From Clostridia bacterium (GTDB lineage: Bacteria > Bacillota > Clostridia > RGIG8785): a stretch of 5,608 bases of DNA. The position numbers were made by a program, and so were the translations under genes. Below are positions 1-5,236 of this stretch, piece after piece. How positions within the stretch are numbered: the stretch's first letter is position 1; the number at the start of each line of letters is the position of its first letter. The notes under the pieces were generated by a model that did not search any database, had not been told where the DNA came from, and saw only the letters and a list, made by a program, of their open reading frames with translations. Location of the stretch: positions 1 through 5,608 of the forward strand of contig JAGAUM010000174.1 of NCBI GenBank assembly GCA_017620795.1, given 5' to 3'.

Positions 1-228
1 ACCTTCCGCCCTGAATCGCCCATCTCCCGTGCAGAGGTTATGACCGTTATCAATCGATTGTTGGGGCGCAATCCTTCAGACCCTTATGTACGTAATTTGA
101 ACTTTAATCCCTTTAATGACATTGATATTGACCAGTGGCATTATGTGATTGTTCTGGAAGCGACGGTTACCCATAACTATTACTTGGACAATCAAGGGGT
201 GGAAATTGAGTGGGAGGATTGCCGATGA
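1..228 (+). CDS. C-terminal end of an S-layer-homology (SLH) domain protein (5' truncated)
   Basis: The frame is open from base 1 and ends at TGA 226-228, giving 75 residues of a protein that begins outside the window. The first visible residues (FRPESPISRAEVMTVINRLL) match the SLH repeat signature, with F-x-P, I-S/T-R-A-E and a hydrophobic helix ending in N-R. After a linker, a further piece contains F-N-D-I-D, W-H-Y and E-A-T-x-x-H-x-Y, which is the usual form of the last SLH unit in clostridial cell-wall proteins. SLH domains bind pyruvylated secondary wall polymers and hold exported proteins on the cell surface, so this is probably the anchoring end of an extracellular protein whose main domain is not visible. 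The in-frame ATG at 40 lies inside the SLH motif and is not the start. The stop overlaps the start of the next gene (ATGA), which suggests translational coupling. Confidence 0.85.
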   Translation, partial: TFRPESPISRAEVMTVINRLLGRNPSDPYVRNLNFNPFNDIDIDQWHYVIVLEATVTHNYYLDNQGVEIEWEDCR

Positions 229-401
229 GAATGCGCAGACGGAAAAAGCTTTGCCCCAATTGTAAAGTTGGACAGGCTACTTACCTCCGAGATGCTCATT
301 CCCCTTTTTGCCCTTATCTGTGCTGTCACGATGGCAAAGCGTGCACACAGTATGAGAAATTAGAGACAGCAAAGAAGAGACGTTTTTTCGGCTTGTTTTA
401 G
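225..401 (+). CDS. Small cysteine-rich, probably zinc-binding protein of unknown function
   Basis: This is a 58-residue basic protein. I start it at ATG 225 because GGGAGG (212-217) lies 7 bases upstream and the ATG overlaps the preceding TGA. An in-frame GTG at 210 has no Shine-Dalgarno site. The N-terminus is strongly basic (MRMRRRKK), followed by C10-P-N-C13, then C29, C33, C34 and C40, then an Arg/Lys- and Phe-rich tail (KKRRFFGLF). Two cysteine clusters about 16 residues apart resemble a small zinc ribbon or knuckle, but six cysteines are present and I cannot say which would bind metal. No signal peptide or membrane segment is visible, so a cytoplasmic location is likely. Its translation is probably coupled to the SLH-protein gene, and the operon ends at the terminator just downstream. 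I do not recognise a named family. Confidence 0.75.
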   Translation: MRMRRRKKLCPNCKVGQATYLRDAHSPFCPYLCCHDGKACTQYEKLETAKKRRFFGLF

Positions 402-407
402 GAATGT

Positions 408-451
408 TCAATCCCTTTTGTAAACTTTTTGCAAAAGGGATTGATTTTTTT
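408..451 (+). terminator. Intrinsic terminator of the SLH/small-protein operon
   Basis: A perfect 13-bp stem is formed by 408-420 (TCAATCCCTTTTG) and 432-444 (CAAAAGGGATTGA). The loop is A/T-rich and can itself pair partly (422-424 with 428-430). Seven T residues (445-451) follow directly. It lies 6 bases after the stop of the small cysteine-rich gene. Confidence 0.92.
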
Positions 452-469
452 GGATAAATATGTTACAAT
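441..469 (+). promoter_or_regulatory. Promoter of the riboswitch-ATPase transcript
   Basis: The -35 is TTGATT at 441-446, then a 17-base spacer, then -10 TACAAT at 464-469 preceded by TG (461-462), an extended -10. The predicted start is near 475-478, just before the aptamer's first helix at 480. A second -10-like hexamer, TATAAT at 473-478 (with a poor -35 TTGGAT at 450-455), would start transcription near 485 and cut off the 5' strand of that helix, so I prefer the upstream pair. The -35 overlaps the end of the preceding terminator. Confidence 0.7.
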
Positions 470-479
470 CAGTATAATT

Positions 480-563
480 TATGAGGGAGTAGCAAGCGCC
501 TCAAGCGGAGCAAGTCAACATCCTGACCTTTGGTCTGGCTTGCTTGAAAATGCGAGACTCATG
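480..563 (+). promoter_or_regulatory. yybP-ykoY family manganese riboswitch aptamer
   Basis: The region carries the recognisable conserved blocks of this family: GGGAGTAGC (486-494), AGTCAACAT (513-521) and GCGAGACTCAT (552-562). Readable helices are a closing stem 481-485 (ATGAG) with 558-562 (CTCAT), a short hairpin 497-499/505-507, a long stem 509-517/536-544, and an apical hairpin GACC/GGTC (525-528/532-535). This is the two-arm layout in which the two loop regions dock and bind Mn2+. The family is known to sense Mn2+ and to control manganese exporters, including P-type ATPases such as Lactococcus lactis YoaB. Here it precedes exactly such an ATPase gene. The identification is from sequence and hand-folding; no covariance model was run. 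Confidence 0.9.
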
Positions 564-612
564 TTTTCAGCAACGCTGTACATGGTCTTTTAAAGCCTTT
601 CACAAGTACAGC
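559..612 (+). promoter_or_regulatory. Riboswitch expression platform (antiterminator and competing hairpin)
   Basis: GCTGTAC at 575-581 is complementary to GTACAGC at 606-612, the left arm of the downstream terminator, so pairing them would prevent termination. The same 575-581 strand can instead fold back: CAGC (568-571) pairs with GCTG (575-578) and TCATGT (559-564) with ACATGG (580-585, one G-T pair). That competing hairpin also uses 559-562, the 3' strand of the aptamer's closing stem. Ligand-stabilised closing stem would therefore free the antiterminator strand, implying that Mn2+ turns expression on. The logic is inferred from complementarity alone. Confidence 0.65.
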
Positions 613-631
613 ATCGCTGTACTTGTTTTTT
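602..631 (+). terminator. Conditional intrinsic terminator in the ATPase leader
   Basis: An 11-bp perfect stem is formed by 602-612 (ACAAGTACAGC) and 616-626 (GCTGTACTTGT) with an ATC loop, followed by six T residues (626-631). It sits only 13 bases before the ATPase start codon and 3 bases before its Shine-Dalgarno site, so it would act as an attenuator of the gene it precedes. Its left arm is the target of the antiterminator strand at 575-581. Confidence 0.9.
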
Positions 632-633
632 AT

Positions 634-640
634 AGGAGGT
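634..640 (+). promoter_or_regulatory. Ribosome binding site of the P-type ATPase
   Basis: AGGAGGT, a perfect Shine-Dalgarno core, lies 4 bases before ATG 645 and fixes that start. It begins right after the T-run of the conditional terminator, so it is made only in read-through transcripts. Confidence 0.85.
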
Positions 641-644
641 AAAA

Positions 645-3248
645 ATGCATTACTACAGTGAAGAACAAAACGCAGTACTCAATCAGCTTAAGACCGATGA
701 GATCAACGGTCTGACTACGGCAGAGGTTTCTGCTCGTCGGGAACAGTATGGTTCTAACCGCCTGCGCGAAAAGAAAAAGAAAACCACCTTCCAGCGCTTC
801 TTGGATCAGTTCAAAGACGTCATGATTCTGATTCTGATTGCGGCGGCGGCAGTCTCTTTTGTGGTGGCTTGCGTAGAAAAGAACCCGAAAGAATTTTTCG
901 AGCCTGTCTTAATTTTGCTGATTGTCATTTTAAACGCCGTCATGGGTGTTTTGCAGGAGAGCAAGGCAGAAAAGGCTTTAGACGCACTGAAAAACATGTC
1001 TGCGCCTCACGCCCGTGTCATTCGTGACGGGGTGGAGCAGGTGATTGATGCGGCTGACCTGGTGCCAGGTGATATCATCCGATTGGAAGCCGGAGATTTT
1101 GTCCCTGCTGATGCAAGACTTCTTCACAGTGCAGGCCTTAAGAGCGAGGAGTCGGCACTGACGGGTGAGTCTGTTCCCTCTGAAAAAGACGCCCTGGCCT
1201 CTGTTGCGGACGGAGCGCCTTTAGGGGACCGTTCCAACATGATTTTCTCGGGCTGCAGCATTACCTATGGTACCGCCACGGCAGTGGTAACTGCAACGGG
1301 TATGGATACCGAGATGGGCAAGATTGCGAACCTCTTGGACAATGAAGAGGACACCCAGACCCCGTTACAGAAGAAGCTGGCACAGCTTGGTAAATACCTG
1401 GGCGTTGTTGCTTTGGCTGCTTGTGCGGTCATTTTCGTGGTGGGTATTTTAAACGAGATTCCTGCCCTTGAAATCTTTATGACAGCAGTTTCACTGGCGG
1501 TTTCCGCTATTCCCGAAGGTTTGCCTGCTATTGTTACCATCGTTCTTTCCATCGGTGTACAGCGGATGGTTAAACGAAATGCGCTGATTCGTCGTCTGCC
1601 TGCGGTTGAAACCCTGGGTAGCGCATCGGTCATCTGTTCGGACAAAACGGGCACCCTGACCCAAAACCGCATGACCTTGGTTCGCGCCTACTGTGATGAT
1701 GCAACGCTTGAAACAGTGGACGAAACCTGTTCCGATGGGGTTAAAAACCTGCTTCGGATGGGTACGCTTTGTTGTGACGGTTCGATCATTTTTAAAGAAG
1801 AGAAAGAGGAACACATCGGTGACCCCACTGAAACGGCAATCGTTTTGGCGGCACATCGCTTGGGAATGCCCAAAGAAACGCTGAACGAAGCTTGTCCTCG
1901 TATTGCAGAAGTACCTTTCGATTCTGACCGCAAGCGGATGAGCACCGTGAATGTCATTGACGGCAAAAAGGTGGTCATTGTCAAGGGCGCATTGGATATG
2001 ATGGTTCCTTTGTGCATTTCTGGGGACATGGAAAAGGCGCGTCAGATCAATGATGAAATGAGTCAAAATGCCCTGCGTGTGCTGGCGATTGCCATTCGTG
2101 AGATTGATACGCTGTCCGAAACCCCCACTGCAGAAGAGCTGGAACATGACCTGGTCTTTGTGGGCCTTGTGGGCATGATTGATCCGCCTCGTCCCGAAGC
2201 AAAGGCAGCGGTTGAAACCTGTCGCAAGGCAGGCATCAAGCCGGTCATGATTACAGGCGACCATGTGGTCACTGCTTCTGCCATTGCCCGTGAACTGGGC
2301 ATTATGGAAGAGGGCGACCGCGCCATTACCGGTGCAGAGTTAGATGCGATGACCGACCGCGAACTGGACGAGGCGGTAGAGTCTATTGCGGTCTATGCCC
2401 GTGTTTCTCCTGAAAATAAAATCCGTATTGTAAAAGCTTGGCAGCGCCGCGGCCGTGTAGTTTCCATGACGGGTGACGGTGTCAACGACGCTCCTGCCTT
2501 AAAGGCGGCAGATATCGGTTGTGCCATGGGCATTACAGGTACCGACGTTGCTAAAGGTGCGGCAGACATGACCCTGACCGATGACAACTTCGCCACCATT
2601 GTAGAGGCGGTCCGTGAAGGCAGAGGCATTTATGATAATATCAAAAAAGTTGTCGGCTTCCTGTTAGGTACCAACATCGGTGAAGTCATCTGCGTCTTTG
2701 TTGCCATGCTTTTGTGGCACAAGACCCCCTTGCTGTCCATGCAACTGTTGTGGATTAATTTGGTGACCGACAGCTTACCTGCCATTGCCATCGGTATGGA
2801 AGCAGTAGAGGCAGGCATTATGGACCGCAAACCCAAGCCTAAGAACGAGGGTATCTTCGCCCGCGGACTGGGCATTCAGGTAGTTTTACAGGGTATCATG
2901 TTTGCGGCTTTAAGCTTGATTGCATACAAACTTGGTGAATCAGCATTGGGTGAAGCTGGCGGACAGACCATGGCTTTCGCCGTGCTTTCCATGTCCCAGG
3001 TGGTTCAGGCGTTTAATATGCGCTCGGGCCAGTCGTTGTTCAAAATTGGCTTCTTTACCAATCGCACCTTAAATCGCGCTGTATTACTGACCGTTGCGCT
3101 GACTGCACTGGTCCTGTTTACACCCGTTCGCGTCATTTTCGGTCTGGTTGCACTGCCCGTACAATTATACCTTTCTGCTTTGGGCTTGATTCTGGTTCCG
3201 CTGGTAGTTATGGAACTGTCCAAGTGCTTTAAACTGGTACGCCACTAA
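645..3248 (+). CDS. P-type IIA cation-transporting ATPase, probable manganese (or calcium) exporter
   Basis: This 867-residue protein has full family length and is an inner-membrane ATP-driven pump that exports divalent cations. In order it has a cation-ATPase N-terminal domain (about 1-50), M1-M2 (59-104), an actuator domain with TGES (173-176), M3-M4 (about 252-306) with the ion-binding PEGLP (E291), the phosphorylated DKTGT (D333), the nucleotide-binding domain with KGA (447-449), the hinge motifs DPPR (513-516), TGD (537-539) and TGDGVND (609-615), and six more membrane helices. Ion ligands of the SERCA type are seen in M5 (N677, E680) and M6 (N705, T708, D709). In M8 the SERCA glutamate position appears to be Gln (Q785), as in plasma-membrane Ca pumps. 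The sequence alone does not separate Ca2+ from Mn2+, but the manganese riboswitch in its leader argues for Mn2+ efflux. The catalytic motifs are all intact, with no frameshift. No terminator separates it from the downstream CDF gene. Confidence 0.93.
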   Translation: MHYYSEEQNAVLNQLKTDEINGLTTAEVSARREQYGSNRLREKKKKTTFQRFLDQFKDVMILILIAAAAVSFVVACVEKNPKEFFEPVLILLIVILNAVMGVLQESKAEKALDALKNMSAPHARVIRDGVEQVIDAADLVPGDIIRLEAGDFVPADARLLHSAGLKSEESALTGESVPSEKDALASVADGAPLGDRSNMIFSGCSITYGTATAVVTATGMDTEMGKIANLLDNEEDTQTPLQKKLAQLGKYLGVVALAACAVIFVVGILNEIPALEIFMTAVSLAVSAIPEGLPAIVTIVLSIGVQRMVKRNALIRRLPAVETLGSASVICSDKTGTLTQNRMTLVRAYCDDATLETVDETCSDGVKNLLRMGTLCCDGSIIFKEEKEEHIGDPTETAIVLAAHRLGMPKETLNEACPRIAEVPFDSDRKRMSTVNVIDGKKVVIVKGALDMMVPLCISGDMEKARQINDEMSQNALRVLAIAIREIDTLSETPTAEELEHDLVFVGLVGMIDPPRPEAKAAVETCRKAGIKPVMITGDHVVTASAIARELGIMEEGDRAITGAELDAMTDRELDEAVESIAVYARVSPENKIRIVKAWQRRGRVVSMTGDGVNDAPALKAADIGCAMGITGTDVAKGAADMTLTDDNFATIVEAVREGRGIYDNIKKVVGFLLGTNIGEVICVFVAMLLWHKTPLLSMQLLWINLVTDSLPAIAIGMEAVEAGIMDRKPKPKNEGIFARGLGIQVVLQGIMFAALSLIAYKLGESALGEAGGQTMAFAVLSMSQVVQAFNMRSGQSLFKIGFFTNRTLNRAVLLTVALTALVLFTPVRVIFGLVALPVQLYLSALGLILVPLVVMELSKCFKLVRH

Positions 3249-3249
3249 C

Positions 3250-3278
3250 TTGACACATTTTTGGTTGGGTGATATCAT
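3250..3278 (+). promoter_or_regulatory. Internal promoter for the CDF transporter gene
   Basis: A perfect -35 TTGACA (3250-3255), a 17-base spacer and -10 TATCAT (3273-3278, five of six consensus bases) give a predicted start near 3284-3286. The -35 starts one base after the ATPase stop codon. No operator-like inverted repeat is obvious around it, except the 6-base GATATC overlapping the -10. Confidence 0.8.
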
Positions 3279-3305
3279 ACTCTTATAAAAGAAAGGGGGA
3301 TTTTC

Positions 3306-4412
3306 ATGTCGGAACAACCGTCCGCCCGCACCCGTGTGGGGAAGCGTGCAGGTGCTATCGGAATGATTTGCAATCTGCTTTTGTTCGCAGCAAAGCTCTG
3401 CGTGGGCGTTTTAACAGGCTCGGTAGCCATTACTGCCGATGCGTTTAATAACCTGTCCGATGCATCCTCCTCGTTAATGACCTTTTTGGGCTTTCGCCTA
3501 GCGCAACGGCCTGCGGACAAAGATCATCCTTATGGTCATGCCCGTTATGAGTATTTGGCAGGCTTGGGTGTCGCCGTACTGATTATGCTTATCGGTCTGG
3601 AGCTGGTCCGTTCTTCCTTTGAAAAGATTTTAAACCTTGCTCCTGTATTGTTTGACTCTGTCACCCTTTGGGTACTGTTGGGCGCAATCGCAACCAAGGC
3701 GTTGCTTTTCTGGTACTTTAAAACCCAGGGGAAGAAGATTTCCTCGGCAACTCTGCTTGCCACCGCCAAAGACAGCTTAAATGATGTACTGGTTACTACC
3801 GTTGTTTTAATCTGCGGCTGGACTCGTCTGCCCATTGATGGCTATGTAGGTCTGGCAGTTGCCGCCTTTATCCTGTATTCAGGAATTCGAGTGGCGGGGG
3901 AGACCATCTCGCCTTTATTAGGCAAACAAGCCGATCCCAAACTGGTGGAACAAATCAGTGAACTGGTACTGGCGCAGGAAAAGATCATCGGAATTCACGA
4001 TCTGTTGATTCATGACTACGGCTATGGACAGAGCTTTGCTTCGGTTCATGTGGAAATTAGTGCCGAAGAGGATGCCTTGTTCTGCCACGATATCATTGAT
4101 GAAATTGAATGTGCGGCACTGGAACAGTTGGGGGTGCATCTGGTCATTCACTATGACCCTGTCTTGATTAACGATGCAGAGTGGATTACTCTCCGTCAAA
4201 CGGTAGAAGGGGTAATCGGTAATATTGATCCCAATCTCTCCATGCATGATTTTCGACTGGTCAAGGGTGCCAAGCAGACCAAAATGGTCTTTGACCTGGC
4301 AGTACCTTACGAACAACAATCCGACTATCATCAGCTGAAGGAAACCATCGACCAAGCGTTATATAAACGAGGGAACTATTACCCCACGGTCATCCGTTTC
4401 GATCAAAAATAA
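3306..4412 (+). CDS. Cation diffusion facilitator (CDF) transporter, probable manganese exporter (MntE-like site)
   Basis: This is a 368-residue membrane antiporter of the CDF family, which exports divalent metal in exchange for protons. ATG 3306 is chosen because AAGGGGG (3293-3299) is 6 bases upstream. Six membrane helices span about 15-205. The intramembrane metal site is N48-x-x-x-D52 in M2 and D156-x-x-x-D160 in M5. Zinc CDFs normally have His-Asp in both helices, while an Asn-Asp/Asp-Asp set is the documented signature of the Streptococcus pneumoniae manganese exporter MntE. The loop motif DHPYGHAR (73-80) is the usual CDF cytoplasmic signature. A cytoplasmic ferredoxin-like domain (about 210-286) carries H231, H236, H248, H261 and H283. 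Residues about 290-368 form an extra C-terminal segment (HDFRLVKG, FDLAVP) that looks like a second small alpha/beta domain. It lies 57 bases after the ATPase with its own promoter and may also receive riboswitch read-through. Confidence 0.9.
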   Translation: MSEQPSARTRVGKRAGAIGMICNLLLFAAKLCVGVLTGSVAITADAFNNLSDASSSLMTFLGFRLAQRPADKDHPYGHARYEYLAGLGVAVLIMLIGLELVRSSFEKILNLAPVLFDSVTLWVLLGAIATKALLFWYFKTQGKKISSATLLATAKDSLNDVLVTTVVLICGWTRLPIDGYVGLAVAAFILYSGIRVAGETISPLLGKQADPKLVEQISELVLAQEKIIGIHDLLIHDYGYGQSFASVHVEISAEEDALFCHDIIDEIECAALEQLGVHLVIHYDPVLINDAEWITLRQTVEGVIGNIDPNLSMHDFRLVKGAKQTKMVFDLAVPYEQQSDYHQLKETIDQALYKRGNYYPTVIRFDQK

Positions 4413-4441
4413 AAGGTAAGGCGCTTCGCCTTACCTTTTTT
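4411..4441. terminator. Bidirectional intrinsic terminator between convergent genes
   Basis: A 13-bp perfect stem is formed by 4411-4423 and 4427-4439, with core GGTAAGGCG/CGCCTTACC and a CTT loop. It is flanked by T-runs on both strands: 4436-4441 on the + strand, and the complement of A4411-4414 continuing into the A-rich 4405-4409 on the minus strand. It begins within the CDF stop codon and overlaps the stop of the convergent phosphatase gene (4440-4442), so it serves both. Confidence 0.92.
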
Positions 4442-5141
4442 AATCTTCAAATTCGGGATAAAATGCCATGAGCGACATTTCTTCGTTCCCGGCATACAGA
4501 TGGGAAATATCTCCAATATACATGGTTCTGAAATGGGAAGAACCTTTCGAGTCGGATTCGGTTGCCAGCATGGTCATGGATGTGGGCGCCAGACAGAAAT
4601 TATGCCAGACGGCAAAAGGGGAGAGTCCCGTTAGGTAAGCCAGAACCGTGATGCCTAAAACAAAGTGGCAGAACAAAACGATGGTTTTGTCCGAATCGCC
4701 GTAGAACAGATGCCCTTCATGGCGGATGCCATAGCGTTCCAACAGCTCATCGACCCCTGCACAGGTTTCATCCCAGATTTCCTTGGCATTGCCTTGGGCA
4801 AGCAGGTCAGGCTCGTGCCATCTTTTGGGGTCGAAGTAGCGGTCATCGTTCCCCCAAACATAAGGCGGTAAATCCCAACAAATCCGCTGGTCTCCTGTAA
4901 AAGGGGAGGTGACCCGTCCACGGAACTCCTGCAGCCACGGCAGAATTTCAGGTTCGCGCCCCAACTTTTCCATGGTCGGTTTGGCAGTGTCTCTTGCCCG
5001 CCCCAAGGGCGAGCAGTAAAAATCGTCAATGGGCATTTTAACAAGGCGTTGAGATAATAGCTCTGCTTCCCGCCACCCTTTTTGGGTCAGAGAATCAATG
5101 GAGTAATCCGGTTCTCCATGCCGCACAATAATAATCTTCAT
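4440..5141 (-). CDS. Histidine phosphatase superfamily protein (phosphoglycerate-mutase-like)
   Basis: This is a 233-residue soluble protein. Start ATG 5141-5139 is supported by AAAGGAG (5155-5149), 7 bases upstream. The N-terminus has the branch-1 histidine phosphatase signature: a beta strand then V-R7-H8-G9-E10, where H8 is the residue that becomes phosphorylated. SPLGRARDTA (44-53) is the second arginine-bearing motif, E72 in LQEF is the likely acid/base position, and FCH (157-159) supplies the second catalytic histidine. All expected catalytic residues are present. Residues about 75-150 form a long insertion rich in Trp, Tyr and Asp between the core motifs, which in this superfamily usually forms the lid setting substrate choice. 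Substrates range from phosphoglycerate to sugar phosphates, nucleotides and alpha-ribazole phosphate, and I cannot assign one here. The gene appears to be monocistronic, with its own consensus promoter and a shared terminator. Confidence 0.9.
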   Translation of the reverse strand: MKIIIVRHGEPDYSIDSLTQKGWREAELLSQRLVKMPIDDFYCSPLGRARDTAKPTMEKLGREPEILPWLQEFRGRVTSPFTGDQRICWDLPPYVWGNDDRYFDPKRWHEPDLLAQGNAKEIWDETCAGVDELLERYGIRHEGHLFYGDSDKTIVLFCHFVLGITVLAYLTGLSPFAVWHNFCLAPTSMTMLATESDSKGSSHFRTMYIGDISHLYAGNEEMSLMAFYPEFED

Positions 5142-5170
5142 GGTACTTCTCCTTTGTTTTGGTCGGTTTT

Positions 5171-5199
5171 ATTATAGGATTAAAAATGGCGTTTGTCAA
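5171..5199 (-). promoter_or_regulatory. Consensus sigma-A promoter of the histidine phosphatase gene
   Basis: On the minus strand, TTGACA (5199-5194), a 17-base spacer and TATAAT (5176-5171) are both perfect matches to consensus. The predicted start is near 5164, leaving a 5' untranslated region of about 22 bases. The -35 lies one base after the T-run of the preceding minus-strand terminator. Confidence 0.88.
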
Positions 5200-5200
5200 T

Positions 5201-5236
5201 AAAAAAGCAAGCACCCCAAAGGGTACTTGCTTTTTT
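5201..5236 (-). terminator. Intrinsic terminator of the minus-strand RNA unit
   Basis: A 10-bp stem of 5207-5216 with 5221-5230 is extended by six A-T pairs (5201-5206 with 5231-5236). In minus-strand RNA the pair at 5212/5225 is a G-U wobble, whereas in + strand RNA it would be a C-A mismatch, so the minus strand is favoured. The minus-strand T-run is 5206-5201. The + strand also has a T-run (5231-5236), so weak bidirectional use is possible. Confidence 0.8.

Noticed and set aside
210..227. GTG at 210 as start of the cysteine-rich protein
   Set aside because: It would overlap the GGGAGG that serves the ATG at 225 and has no ribosome site of its own; ATG 225 also makes the usual ATGA overlap.
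575..622. GCTGTAC repeated at 575 and 616 as part of a direct-repeat or CRISPR-like array
   Set aside because: There are only two copies, and both are explained as alternative partners of the terminator arm in the riboswitch platform.
1491..2264. Long antisense open frame (257 codons) inside the ATPase gene
   Set aside because: It lies wholly opposite a catalytically complete ATPase with family motifs throughout, shows no recognisable domain, and has no ribosome binding site that I could see. It is a product of codon bias on the other strand, as are the other antisense frames at 806-997, 1265-1672, 1688-2029, 2063-2326, 2393-2629, 2630-2875, 3005-3223, 3275-3520, 3545-3835 and 3918-4355.
3306..4412. 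Assignment of the CDF as a zinc/cobalt/cadmium exporter (CzcD type)
   Set aside because: The M2 site has Asn at the position of the expected His (N48) and the M5 site has Asp (D156), so the classic His-Asp pairs are absent.
4655..5044. Second minus-strand open frame of 129 codons inside the phosphatase gene
   Set aside because: It is out of frame with the RHGE and FCH catalytic motifs and carries no motif of its own. The + strand frame at 4665-4871 is likewise a shadow.
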